Shown: positions 17,676 to 27,163 of the stretch, piece after piece
Layout of the letters: each line of letters begins with the position of its first letter
Position numbering within the stretch: the stretch's first letter is position 1
Assembly (NCBI RefSeq): GCF_014395975.1
Contig: NZ_CP060714.1
Location: 3,472,001 to 3,536,000 of the forward strand
Direction: 5' to 3'
Source of the DNA: Diaphorobacter ruginosibacter
Lineage (GTDB): Bacteria; Pseudomonadota; Gammaproteobacteria; Burkholderiales; Burkholderiaceae_C
DNA length: 64,000 bases
Notes under the pieces: generated by a model
The model's input: only the letters and a program-made list of their open reading frames with translations
Database searches by the model: none
Told to the model about the DNA's origin: nothing
Position numbers and translations under genes: made by a program

Positions 17676-18791
17676 ATGAAGAACTACGACGTGATCGTGG
17701 TCGGGGCAGGCATCGTCGGCCTGGCCCATGCCTATACCGCCGCCCTGCGCGGCCTGAAGGTGCTGGTGATCGAACGCGATGCGGCCTGCATCGGCGCGTC
17801 GATCCGCAATTTCGGCTTCGTCACGGTCACCGGGCAGCGCGCGGGTGACCACCATCGCCGCGCCATGCGCTCGCGCGACATCTGGGCCAGCATCGCGCCG
17901 CAGGCGGGAATTGAGGTGGTGCACAGGGGCCTCTGGCTCACCGCCCGCCGCCCTGCGGCACACGCCGTGCTCGAGGCCTTCATGCAGACCGACATGGCAC
18001 AGGGATGCGAACTGCTCGCGCCGGACGAAGCCAAGACGCAGCACCCCGCCCTGCTGACCGACGGCCTGCAATCCGTCCTCTACAGCCCGCACGAGCTGCG
18101 TGTGGAGTCGCGCAGCGCCATTCCGCGCCTGGCAGCCTGGCTGCGCGAGCACAAGGGCGTGGACTTCCGCTACGGCGAGGCCGTGGTCGAGATCGACGCC
18201 CCCCGCGTGCGCACGACCGGCGGCCACTACCATGGTGAACGCGTCGCGGTATGCACCAACGCCGCGCCTGGAGACCTTTTCGCGCCGGTCTGGTCGCAGC
18301 ACAACGTGCGCCAATGCCAGCTGCAGATGCTGCGCGTGAAGCCGCAGGCCGGATTCCAATTGCAGGGATCGGTGATGGGCGATCTCAGCCTCGTGCGCTA
18401 CGAGGGCTACTCGGCACTACCCAGCGCCGCGGCACTGCGCGCGCAGCTCGAACGTGAGGAATCCGCATCACTGGCCCACGGCATCCACCTGATCGCCGTG
18501 CAGAGCGCCGACGGGTCGCTGGTCGTCGGCGACTCGCACCACTACGGCGCCAGCGTGGAGCCATTCGCCAGCGGCCAGGTCGATGAACTCATCCTGCGCC
18601 ACCTGCGTGAGGCCCTGGACCTGCGGGAGGCCACCGTGACCGAACGCTGGGTGGGAACCTACCCCTCCTCCAGCGAGGTGCCCTGCATCGTCCACGCCCC
18701 GCAGGACGCCGTGCGGGCCGTCACCGTGACCAGCGGATCGGGTGCAAGCACCGCACTCGGGCTCGCCGAAGAGGTGTTCGCGGCCTGGTGA
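17676..18791 (+). CDS. FAD-dependent oxidoreductase of the phosphonate-associated (TIGR03364-like) group
   Basis: This is a 371-aa flavoprotein of the DAAO/glycine-oxidase fold. The FAD-binding fingerprint is VVGAGIVGLAHAYTAALRGLKVLVIERD (residues about 7-33), followed by GASIRNFGFVTVTGQ, a block typical of the phosphonate-linked subfamily. The C-terminal part has VTSGSGASTALGLAEEVF for FAD closure. As last gene of the transporter operon it should oxidise an imported amine, plausibly 2-aminoethylphosphonate or an N-methylated form, to phosphonoacetaldehyde or a related product. No phosphonatase is encoded nearby. The substrate is inference from family and context. Confidence 0.82.
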   Translation: MKNYDVIVVGAGIVGLAHAYTAALRGLKVLVIERDAACIGASIRNFGFVTVTGQRAGDHHRRAMRSRDIWASIAPQAGIEVVHRGLWLTARRPAAHAVLEAFMQTDMAQGCELLAPDEAKTQHPALLTDGLQSVLYSPHELRVESRSAIPRLAAWLREHKGVDFRYGEAVVEIDAPRVRTTGGHYHGERVAVCTNAAPGDLFAPVWSQHNVRQCQLQMLRVKPQAGFQLQGSVMGDLSLVRYEGYSALPSAAALRAQLEREESASLAHGIHLIAVQSADGSLVVGDSHHYGASVEPFASGQVDELILRHLREALDLREATVTERWVGTYPSSSEVPCIVHAPQDAVRAVTVTSGSGASTALGLAEEVFAAW

Positions 18792-18860
18792 TTCATCAGG
18801 CCGTCGTTGCCGGGGAAGCAGCGCACGCCGCTCGTGCAGGCGCCATTGGATGAAAAAAGA

Positions 18861-18892
18861 AGGCGAGGCCTTTCTTCCGAAAAGCCTCGCCT
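18861..18892. terminator. Terminator-like hairpin after the phosphonate-type operon
   Basis: A 14-bp stem with one mismatch (aggcgaggcctttc / gaaaagcctcgcct, loop ttcc) lies 70 bases after the oxidoreductase stop. The downstream side is CT-rich without a strong T-run. Confidence 0.65.
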
Positions 18893-19339
18893 CTCTCACT
18901 GTGGCACCCTGGGCACATGCTCCATGGGTGCCGCCCCTCGATTTTCCAGCGAACCCGACGTCTCGAAGCTTGCCGATGGGCACAGCACCGCGTCTTGCGT
19001 CGACATGCGCCCCACTCGCTCCACATGCCTCGATGGGTCGCCGGAACCTCACCTCCCCCTGGTGGTCGACCTGGAGTGACCGTGAGATTAGGCACACAGG
19101 CCGCAAGGCACCCGTTCGTAAATCAAGGAGCCGCCGATGTTCACACTGGTTGACAAACCATGGCACAAGGCGATGCCGCATCCCCATTGGCGGGCGCTGT
19201 CAATAGAGAGGACGTGATGAATTGCACCAACCTTGACGTGTGCAAAGGCGCATATCCGACAACCATGGGACATTCAGGGCCTGCATCCGGCACGGTCTCA
19301 CCCTGACATCTCCAGCCGGTGCCTGTCCACCTGCCGCAC
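18893..19339. other. Long intergenic stretch before the globin gene
   Basis: About 450 bases hold no open frame with recognisable homology and no obvious structured RNA. A TTGACG at 19233-19238 could be a -35 element for the globin gene, but no matching -10 is convincing. Confidence 0.45.
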
Positions 19340-19804
19340 ATGTCTCCAAACTCCATGCCTCCTCACGCTCCATCTGCACTGAACCAGGAAGCCATTGCAA
19401 GGCTGGTCCGCGACTTCTATGGCGATGTGCTGAAGGATGAACTGCTCGGACCGGTCTTTCGCGCTGAAATCGGGGAGCACTGGGACGCGCACCTGCAACG
19501 CATGGTGGATTTCTGGTGCACGGTCATGCTGGGCAGCAAGTGCTTTCGCGGCAATCTCGTGCATCGGCACATGCAATTGCGCGGTGTGACGCCGGCCCAT
19601 TTCAACGCCTGGATTCAGCTGTGGACACAGCACACCCAGCACCGTTTCGACAGCGCCAGCACCTACAAACTGCGCCGCGTGGCGCATGACATCGGCAGGC
19701 AGCTGTTTTCCAGCTACTTCAATGGCCGGGAGCATCAGGCACCAGCGAACCCGCCGGGCCCGTCCGTGCACAAGCATGCCGACGGGGGACGCAAGGCCTC
19801 CTGA
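19340..19804 (+). CDS. Group III truncated haemoglobin
   Basis: This is a 154-aa cytoplasmic globin of the trHbIII (Campylobacter Ctb-like) group. The family start ALNQEAIARLVRDFYGDVLKDELLGPVF is followed by the E-helix region WDAHLQRMVDFWCTVMLG and the F-helix GNLVHRHMQLRG with proximal His77. The C-terminal third ends in a Pro/Gly-rich basic tail. Such proteins bind O2 or NO and are tied to microaerobic or nitrosative stress. The ATG at 19340 gives a 14-residue leader; 19355 is an alternative. It converges on the DUF3820 gene with only three bases between stops. Confidence 0.9.
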   Translation: MSPNSMPPHAPSALNQEAIARLVRDFYGDVLKDELLGPVFRAEIGEHWDAHLQRMVDFWCTVMLGSKCFRGNLVHRHMQLRGVTPAHFNAWIQLWTQHTQHRFDSASTYKLRRVAHDIGRQLFSSYFNGREHQAPANPPGPSVHKHADGGRKAS

Positions 19805-19807
19805 GAC

Positions 19808-20017
19808 TTATCTGCGCAATGGCCTGAGCAGTTCGTGCAGGCCGTTGTGGTCGATCTCGAACATCAGCTCCAGCAACTGGCCGATGCGGCCCTGCGGGAA
19901 TCCCTCCCTCGCGAACCAATGCAGGTAGTTGGCCGGCAGGTCGGCAATCATCGTGCCCTGGTGCTTGCCAAAAGGCATGGGAGTGGTGAGCAGTTGTTCG
20001 AGATCTTCGGCTTTCAA
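19808..20017 (-). CDS. DUF3820-family small protein, TTG start
   Basis: This is a 69-aa cytoplasmic protein with the family core MPFGKHQGTMIADLPANYLHWF followed by GQLLELMFEIDHNGL. Function is unknown; homologues share the P-F-G-K-H/Y-x-G motif. I chose TTG at 20017 because AAGGA lies nine bases before it and it covers the conserved KAEDLEQLLTTP leader. The first ATG would cut this leader off. It lies 20 bases downstream of the Bug-receptor stop, so it may be translated from the same mRNA. Confidence 0.75.
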   Translation of the reverse strand: MKAEDLEQLLTTPMPFGKHQGTMIADLPANYLHWFAREGFPQGRIGQLLELMFEIDHNGLHELLRPLRR

Positions 20018-20037
20018 CGACAGGGTTCCTTGTGGGT

Positions 20038-21033
20038 TCAGTCGGCTCTGATGCTGGCGCGCGCAGCAACGGCGCGCATCTGCGGCTGCTCCTGCTCCAC
20101 GCGCTCGAGCAGCGCCTTGCCGGAGCTCCACTGCGGGTTGAGCCCGACGTCCTTGAGTCTCTTCTGAACATCGGGCTGCGCCAGCGTGGTTTTCAACGCG
20201 GCCTCTATTTTCGCCTGGATCGCGGGGGGCAGTCCCGCAGGCCCCAGCAGGCCGTACCACGCTTCGGCCTCGAAGCCGGGATAGCCGCTTTCGGCAATCG
20301 TGGGCACATCGGGCAGCAGCGGCTGGCGTGCCGCGCTCAACGATGCAATCGCCTTCAGCTTTCCGGAGCGCAGCAGCGGCGACGATGCCACCACCGTGTC
20401 GATGGCCACGGGCACCTGCCCACCCATCACCGCCGTGAGGCTCTGCGAGCTGCCATTGAACGGCACATGGGTCATGTGCGTGCCCAGCGTGGACTGCAGC
20501 AGCTCGGCACCGAAGTGGGCAGAGGATCCCGAGCCAAAAGAGGCATAGCTCAAGCCGCTTTCCCGGGATTTGCCCTGTGCCACCAGCTCGGCCAGATTGT
20601 TGATCTTTGCCTGCGGGCTGGCCACCACCACCAGCCCCATGTTCGCCACCGATCCCAGCATGGTGAAGCTCTTGACAGGGTCATACGGCAGCGATTGGCG
20701 GATCGCCGCATTGAGCGTGAGCGTGCTGTTGGAGCCCAGCAGCAGCGTGTACCCATCGGGCGCAGACTTGGCCACCATCGACGCTGCCACCATGGTGCCG
20801 GCGCCCGGCTTGTTCTCCACGATGACCGGCTGGCCCAGCTTGTCCCCCATGGACGTCGCGAGCAGGCGCCCCAGGATATCGGTCGCGCCGCCTGCCGCGA
20901 ACGGAACGATCAGCTTGATCGGCCGCTGCGGATAGTCCGACTGCGCCATGGCATGCGGGCCGGCCATTCCGCCCAGTACCGCGATGGCCGAGGCTGCAAC
21001 GCCCTTCAGAAATTGCTGACGTGTCATTCCCAT
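20038..21033 (-). CDS. Bug/TctC-family periplasmic solute receptor
   Basis: This is a 331-aa tripartite-tricarboxylate receptor of the large betaproteobacterial Bug family. The N-terminus TRQQFLKGVAASAIAVLGGMAGPHAMA is a signal peptide with a Tat-like start. The mature protein has YPQRPIKLIVPFAAGGATDILGRLLA and GQPVIVENKPGAGTMVAA, both diagnostic. An AAGGAG site eight bases before supports the ATG at 21033. It lies 45 bases downstream of an amidase gene. No TctA/TctB membrane genes are present, as is usual for orphan Bug proteins. The ligand is unknown, perhaps the amidase substrate or product. Confidence 0.92.
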   Translation of the reverse strand: MGMTRQQFLKGVAASAIAVLGGMAGPHAMAQSDYPQRPIKLIVPFAAGGATDILGRLLATSMGDKLGQPVIVENKPGAGTMVAASMVAKSAPDGYTLLLGSNSTLTLNAAIRQSLPYDPVKSFTMLGSVANMGLVVVASPQAKINNLAELVAQGKSRESGLSYASFGSGSSAHFGAELLQSTLGTHMTHVPFNGSSQSLTAVMGGQVPVAIDTVVASSPLLRSGKLKAIASLSAARQPLLPDVPTIAESGYPGFEAEAWYGLLGPAGLPPAIQAKIEAALKTTLAQPDVQKRLKDVGLNPQWSSGKALLERVEQEQPQMRAVAARASIRAD

Positions 21034-21078
21034 CGAGATGTCTCCTTGATATGTTTTCGGGGATGAGGGTGGATGTCG

Positions 21079-22524
21079 TCACCGTCCATCCAGCAGCGGG
21101 CTGCGCACCTTCGACGCCCCGCTCGCCTGGTCGTAGGCGTGGCCCAGTTGCAGCACGCCGAGGTCGTCCTGGCCGCGCCCGATGATCTGCAGGCCCGCGC
21201 CGACGGCAGCCGGCACCGAGAGCGCGGGGAGGCCCGCCATGGTGGCGCCGATCACGGTCTGCATCCAGCGGTGGTAGGTGTCCATCGACCGACCGGCCAC
21301 CTGGTGCGGCCAGTCGAGTTCCGCCTTGAACGGAAAGACCTGCGCCGACGGCAGGATCAGCGCCTCGTACTGCTGGTGGAGCTTGCGCAGGCACTCATAC
21401 CATGCCGAGCGCACGCGCGCCGCGTCATACACCTGCATGGCGCTGAGCGCCAGGCCACGCTCCATTTCCCAGATCGCCTCGGGCTTGAGCAGGCGGCGCT
21501 TTTCTTCGTCCAGATACAGCGCGCGGTTGGTTCCCGCAAACTGGAAACTGCGCAGGTCCAGCCACGCACGCCACAGGCTTTCGAAATCGAAATCGGGAAC
21601 GACGCGCTCGACCTTGCAGCCCAGGGATTCGAAATGCACGAGCGCCTTCTCGCAGGCATCGAGCAGGCCGGGTTCGGTAGGCAGGTGACCACCCAGGTCG
21701 CCGAGCCACGCCAGCCGGGCGCCCTTGAAGTCGCGCGCCAGCGGCCCGGAAAAATCGACGGCGTCGCTGCGGGTGAGCGGCAACCGCGCATCGCGCCCGC
21801 TCAGCACCGACAGCAGCAGCGCCAGGTCGGGCACGTTGCGCGCCATGGGGCCGCCCACGCTGAATTGCTGGAAGAACACCTCCTCCGAAGGCCCGTGCGG
21901 AATGCAGCCCACCGAAGTGCGCATGCCGAAGACATGGTTGAATGCCGCCGGCGTGCGCAGCGAGCCCATCATGTCCGAGCCATCGGCCACCGGCAACATG
22001 TGCAGCGCCACGCTGACCGCCGCGCCGCCGCTGCTGCCGCCCGCGGAGAGCGAAGGATCGAACGCGTTGCGCGTGATGCCATAGACCTCGTTGTAGGTGT
22101 GCCCGCCCAGGCCGAACTCGGGAGAGTTGGTGCGGCCGATGAAGAGCGCTCCCGCTGCGCGCATGCGCTCGAAGGCCACCGCATCGGCCTGCGTCACCTG
22201 CCCCTTGAAGATCGGCGAGCCCTTGGTGGTCACCATGCCGCGCGCGGGCATGATGTCCTTGGGTGCCTGGGGAAACCCGTGCAGCACGCCCAGGCTTTTG
22301 CCGCGTGCGAGCTGCGCATCGCGCTCCGCGGCCTCAAGCAGCAGTGCCTCGCGCGGCATCGGCGCGACGATGGCATTGACCGTCGGATTGAACCGGTCCA
22401 CCTGTGCCCAATACGCCTGCAGCACCTCGACGCAGGAAACCTCGCGTGCATGAATGGCCTGCGACAGCCCTGTGGCCGTCATCCCGGTGATGCCTGTGGT
22501 GTCTGTAGTGTCGGTCGGGCTCAT
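21079..22524 (-). CDS. Amidase-signature family hydrolase
   Basis: This is a 481-aa Ser-cisSer-Lys amidase. The catalytic Lys is in HGFPQAPKD (Lys89). The glycine/serine loop is LSAGGSSGGAAVS, with cis-Ser164. The nucleophile is Ser188 in GSDMMGSLRTPA, 24 residues on, the usual spacing. The start ATG at 22524 follows a CAAGGAGACAGCC ribosome site. It probably hydrolyses an amide substrate in the cytoplasm and forms an operon with the Bug receptor just downstream. A LysR gene is transcribed divergently 181 bases away. The true substrate cannot be read from sequence. Confidence 0.9.
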   Translation of the reverse strand: MSPTDTTDTTGITGMTATGLSQAIHAREVSCVEVLQAYWAQVDRFNPTVNAIVAPMPREALLLEAAERDAQLARGKSLGVLHGFPQAPKDIMPARGMVTTKGSPIFKGQVTQADAVAFERMRAAGALFIGRTNSPEFGLGGHTYNEVYGITRNAFDPSLSAGGSSGGAAVSVALHMLPVADGSDMMGSLRTPAAFNHVFGMRTSVGCIPHGPSEEVFFQQFSVGGPMARNVPDLALLLSVLSGRDARLPLTRSDAVDFSGPLARDFKGARLAWLGDLGGHLPTEPGLLDACEKALVHFESLGCKVERVVPDFDFESLWRAWLDLRSFQFAGTNRALYLDEEKRRLLKPEAIWEMERGLALSAMQVYDAARVRSAWYECLRKLHQQYEALILPSAQVFPFKAELDWPHQVAGRSMDTYHRWMQTVIGATMAGLPALSVPAAVGAGLQIIGRGQDDLGVLQLGHAYDQASGASKVRSPLLDGR

Positions 22525-22705
22525 GGCGGGGCTGTCTCCTTGTACTTCGACGGGTCCTGGATGGGAATTACGGCGTCCCCGCTCCAGCGCCTCATTCCAC
22601 GAAAGAAGAATTCGGCGATGCGTGGGTGGGGAATCGGTGCAGCGCACTTTATGTGCGTTCCGTTTTGCGCACAATCGACAAATCCTCCATACTGCGTTGA
22701 CTTTC

Positions 22706-23674
22706 ATGCAAAGCTCAAGACCCACATCCCGCCCCACGTCCCTGCTGTCCGCCCAACTGCAGGACACCGCGCTGCGGCATGTGCTCGAGGTGGTGCGCTG
22801 CGGATCGGTCAGCGAGGCCGCGCTGCGCCTGAACGTCACGCCCTCCGCCGTGAGCCGGCAGATCTCCGCCCTCGAGGACCTGCTCGGCGTGACGCTGTTC
22901 GAGCGCCGCCCGCGCGGCATGGTGCCCAGCCCCGCCGGCGAGGTGCTGGCGGCCCACGCCAGGCATATCGCCCAGGAGGCCGATCGTGTGGTGGGAGACA
23001 TCCAGGCGTTACAGGGGTTGCGCCGCGGCATGGTGCGCATCTGTAGTTCATCGGGGTTCGCGATCGAGTTCCTGCCGCGCGTGATCGCCGAATTCCGCCG
23101 GCAGCATCCCGGCGTGCACTTCCAGTTGCGCGTGTGCGGACCGCAGGCCGCCACCCAGGCCGTGCTGCGCGCCGAGGCCGACATGGCCCTCACCTACAGC
23201 CGCGCGGCGGAGCGCGACATCGCCGTGGCCTACCGTGGCCCCGCCTCGGTGTACGCGTTCATGCGCCGCGATCATCCGCTGGCGCATCTCCCGCATGTGA
23301 CGCTGCGCCAGTTGCAGCCCCACCCCATCGCCCTGCCCGATCCCGAGAACACGGTGCGCCAGCTGTTCGATATCGCGTGCAGCCAGAAGGGGCTGGCCTT
23401 CGAGCCAGTACTCGTGAGCAACCAGTTCGAGACCCTCATGAACTTCGTGCAGCACGGCGGCGGCCTGTCGATTGCGGGCGACATCACCGTGCGCGACCGC
23501 GTGACACGCGGGGAACTGCATGCGGCACCGATCCGCGAGCGCGGCATCACGGCCCGCATGGTGGAGGTGCAATCGCTCGCCGAGCGCACCTTGCCCGAGG
23601 GGCCGCGCGCATTCATGCAGCACCTCGTCGATGCGCTGCGGCAACTGGAGATGCCGCCCGCCCCCAGGCGCTAG
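22706..23674 (+). CDS. LysR-family regulator divergent from amidase
   Basis: This is a 322-aa LysR regulator. The chosen ATG (22706) precedes LSAQLQDTALRHVLEVVRCGSVSEAALRLNVTPSAVSRQISALEDLLG, a complete helix-turn-helix; longer starts add unrelated sequence. The effector domain runs from about residue 100 to the end (LRRGMVRICSSSGFAIEFLP). By position it probably controls the divergent amidase-Bug unit. It ends 18 bases before the convergent aldo/keto reductase. Confidence 0.88.
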   Translation: MQSSRPTSRPTSLLSAQLQDTALRHVLEVVRCGSVSEAALRLNVTPSAVSRQISALEDLLGVTLFERRPRGMVPSPAGEVLAAHARHIAQEADRVVGDIQALQGLRRGMVRICSSSGFAIEFLPRVIAEFRRQHPGVHFQLRVCGPQAATQAVLRAEADMALTYSRAAERDIAVAYRGPASVYAFMRRDHPLAHLPHVTLRQLQPHPIALPDPENTVRQLFDIACSQKGLAFEPVLVSNQFETLMNFVQHGGGLSIAGDITVRDRVTRGELHAAPIRERGITARMVEVQSLAERTLPEGPRAFMQHLVDALRQLEMPPAPRR

Positions 23675-23692
23675 GCACCCAGGAACAGGCCG

Positions 23693-24694
<1,002 letters not shown>

Positions 24695-24805
24695 GCTGGA
24701 TTGCTCTCCTTGCTGGTGCGTGGTGTGGAGCCCGGGCCACAGCGACGGGCGCGGCCTGGGTGAAGGGATCGGGCCTGGTTCAGGGGCCCGTTTCTGGGGC
24801 CGGGT

Positions 24806-25030
24806 TCAATAGTGCGGCGGACGCTCGTCCACCACGCCCTGCGCGGCGCCTTGCTGGCCGGCGGCCGGCAACTGCTTGCGCAGCTCCACCACCACTGCAC
24901 GCAGGTCGTCGATCTGCTGTTGCTGGCGGTAGATGGTCATGTTGAGTTGGTCAAGCAGGTCCTCGGCGTAGCTGGTCTTGATCTCCAGTTCGCTCAGCCG
25001 CTGCTCGGTCCGTGATTCGGTGTCTGCCAT
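24806..25030 (-). CDS. slyX: SlyX-family coiled-coil protein
   Basis: This is a 74-aa protein, nearly all one coiled coil: RLSELEIKTSYAEDLLDQLN then MTIYRQQQQIDDLRAVVVEL. It ends in the diagnostic DERPPHY, shared by SlyX proteins (E-x-P-P-H-Y). Molecular role is unknown. The ATG at 25030 gives the normal family length. It lies 78 bases downstream of the aminotransferase and 111 bases before the aldo/keto reductase, all on the minus strand. Confidence 0.93.
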   Translation of the reverse strand: MADTESRTEQRLSELEIKTSYAEDLLDQLNMTIYRQQQQIDDLRAVVVELRKQLPAAGQQGAAQGVVDERPPHY

Positions 25031-25108
25031 GTCGTGCCCGTGAGGCCGGAAGCATGTGCGGAGGGCTCGCTCGCGCATGCAGTCCGGCAAAAAATGGAAC
25101 CGCTGCGT

Positions 25109-26305
25109 TCAGGCCGCGAGCGCCTTCTTCAGACGTGCGATGCCTTCGCGGATCCTGTCGATGTCGGCGGTCGCGAACGACAGGCGCAGCGTGGACGGGT
25201 CCGGGTTCTGGCTGAAGAACGGGGAGCCCGGCACGAAGGCCACGCCCTGCTCGATGGCGCGCTTGGCCAGTGCATTCGCATCGCGCTCCTGTCCGCGCGC
25301 GCCCGTCAGGCGCACCCACATGAACAGGCCACCTTGCGGCTGCACGAATTCGACGGCGTCACCCAGTTCGCTGCGCAGCGCATCGCCCATGGCCCTCGCG
25401 CGTTCGGCATAGACGGCCCGCACGCGCGCCAGCGTCTGCGGCATCACGCCCGAGCGCAGGTACTGCGCCGCCGTGGCCTGCGCGAACGTGCTGGTGTGCG
25501 CATCGCTGAACTGCTTGCACATCGTCGCGCGCGCGAGCAGGTCGGGATGGCCGATCAGCCAGCCGATGCGCAGCCCCGGACAGAGCACCTTGCTGAGCGA
25601 GCCGCAGTGCGCAAGCCACTCGCGGCTGCCGGGCACGGTGGGCGTGAGCGCCAGCAGGCTGGGTGGTGGCGCGTCGGCGAAGTACAGGTCGCCATAGGGG
25701 TCGTCCTCCACCACCAGCACCTGGTGCTTGACCGCCAGCTCAAGGATCTTGCGGCGGCGCTCGAGCGACAGTGTCGCGCCACTCGGGTTGCCGAAGGTGG
25801 GAATCAGGTAGACCAGCCTGGGCTGGTGCTCGACGATCAGCCTCTCGAGCTCGTCGGGCTTCACGCCATCGCTGTCGATGGGGGCGCTGATCACCTCGGC
25901 GCCGTAGAGGCGGAAGCACTGGATCGTCGCGAGAAAGGTCGGGCCTTCGACGATCACGCGGTCGCCGGGATTGATCATCGTCTTGCCCAGCAGGTCCAGC
26001 GCCTGCTGGCTGCCCGTGGTGACGATCAGTTGCTCGGGGGCCACGTCCTGCGCACCCTTGCTTGCCATGAACGCGGAGAGCTGCTCGCGCAGCGGCTGGT
26101 AGCCTTCGGTGGCGCCATACTGCAATGCGGCGCCCGGCTCGTCCCGCAGCACGCGCTCGGTCGCGGCTTCGATGCCCGCCACGTCGAACATCGCGCTGTC
26201 AGGAAAGCCACCTGCAAAGCTGATGATGCCGGGCTTGCCCAGCAACTTGAACAGCTCGCGAATCGCCGATGTCTCGACATTGTTTAAACGGTCAGCAAAT
26301 TTCAT
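25109..26305 (-). CDS. PLP-dependent aminotransferase (LysN/2-aminoadipate type)
   Basis: This is a 398-aa fold-type I aminotransferase. It carries PGIISFAGGFPDSAMFD near the N-terminus and TTGSQQALDLLGK, which holds PLP phosphate contacts. The ring-stacking part is VVEDDPYGDLYF, and the Schiff-base Lys is in GSLSKVLCPGLRIGWLIG. The C-terminal substrate Arg lies in TLRLSFAT. The family transfers amino groups from aromatic, branched or 2-aminoadipate donors; exact specificity is not readable. I took the ATG at 26305 because AAGGA lies eight bases before it; a GTG five codons earlier overlaps this ribosome site. It is divergent from nth. Confidence 0.9.
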   Translation of the reverse strand: MKFADRLNNVETSAIRELFKLLGKPGIISFAGGFPDSAMFDVAGIEAATERVLRDEPGAALQYGATEGYQPLREQLSAFMASKGAQDVAPEQLIVTTGSQQALDLLGKTMINPGDRVIVEGPTFLATIQCFRLYGAEVISAPIDSDGVKPDELERLIVEHQPRLVYLIPTFGNPSGATLSLERRRKILELAVKHQVLVVEDDPYGDLYFADAPPPSLLALTPTVPGSREWLAHCGSLSKVLCPGLRIGWLIGHPDLLARATMCKQFSDAHTSTFAQATAAQYLRSGVMPQTLARVRAVYAERARAMGDALRSELGDAVEFVQPQGGLFMWVRLTGARGQERDANALAKRAIEQGVAFVPGSPFFSQNPDPSTLRLSFATADIDRIREGIARLKKALAA

Positions 26306-26481
26306 CCGGAAATCCTTCACTTACGACTTTCTGCGAGGCAGGTAAGCGCCCATTGTCTTGCATTGCGGCGGGTTGTGGGCACACTCGGTTTTTTGCGCAG
26401 GATTCCTGCAATCCCCCCACCACTTTTCGTTCACCGCGCATCACCCCTGGCATGCCGCGGTTGCTGCGACAATGCAGCACC

Positions 26482-27120
26482 ATGAAACAGAGCGACATCG
26501 AGCCCTTCTTCGCCGCCCTCAAGGCAGCCAATCCGCAACCCAATACCGAGCTCGAGTACACCTCGGTTTTCGAGTTGCTGGCTGCCGTGCTGCTGTCCGC
26601 ACAGGCCACCGACGTGGGGGTGAACAAGGCCACGCGCAAACTCTTTCCCGTGGCCAACACCCCGCAGGCCATCCTCGACCTCGGCATCGAGAGGCTCGAG
26701 GACTACATCAAGACCATCGGCCTGTACCGCAGCAAGGCGAAGCATCTGATGGAGACCTGCCGCATCCTGGTGGAGCGCCATGGCGGCAAGGTGCCATCGA
26801 CGCGCGAGGAACTGCAGGAACTGCCCGGTGTGGGCCGCAAGACCGCCAACGTGGTGCTCAACGTGGCATTCGGCCAGCCCACCATGGCGGTCGACACGCA
26901 CATCTTCCGCGTGAGCAACCGCACGGGCCTGGCGCCGGGAAAGGACCCGCTGGCCGTGGAAATGCAGCTCATGAAGCGCGTGCCGGACGAATACGCCGTC
27001 GACTCGCACCACTGGCTGATCCTGCTGGGCCGCTATGTCTGCCAGGCACGCAAGCCCCGCTGCTGGGAATGCGTGGTGGCCCGGTACTGCGATTTCTCGC
27101 CCAAGAACACCGCGCACTGA
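26482..27120 (+). CDS. nth: Endonuclease III
   Basis: Nth removes oxidised pyrimidines from DNA and nicks the backbone (base excision repair). The 212-aa protein has the helix-hairpin-helix LPGVGRKTANVVLNVAFG with catalytic Lys120 and the catalytic Asp138 in AVDTHIFRV, the same numbering as E. coli Nth. The 4Fe-4S cluster ligands are C187, C194, C197 and C203 (C-x6-C-x2-C-x5-C). All key residues are present. It converges on cobT with a 43-base gap. Confidence 0.98.
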   Translation: MKQSDIEPFFAALKAANPQPNTELEYTSVFELLAAVLLSAQATDVGVNKATRKLFPVANTPQAILDLGIERLEDYIKTIGLYRSKAKHLMETCRILVERHGGKVPSTREELQELPGVGRKTANVVLNVAFGQPTMAVDTHIFRVSNRTGLAPGKDPLAVEMQLMKRVPDEYAVDSHHWLILLGRYVCQARKPRCWECVVARYCDFSPKNTAH

Positions 27121-27163
27121 AGCATCCTGGTGACCGGGCGACCCGGGCCACTGGACCGCAGGG

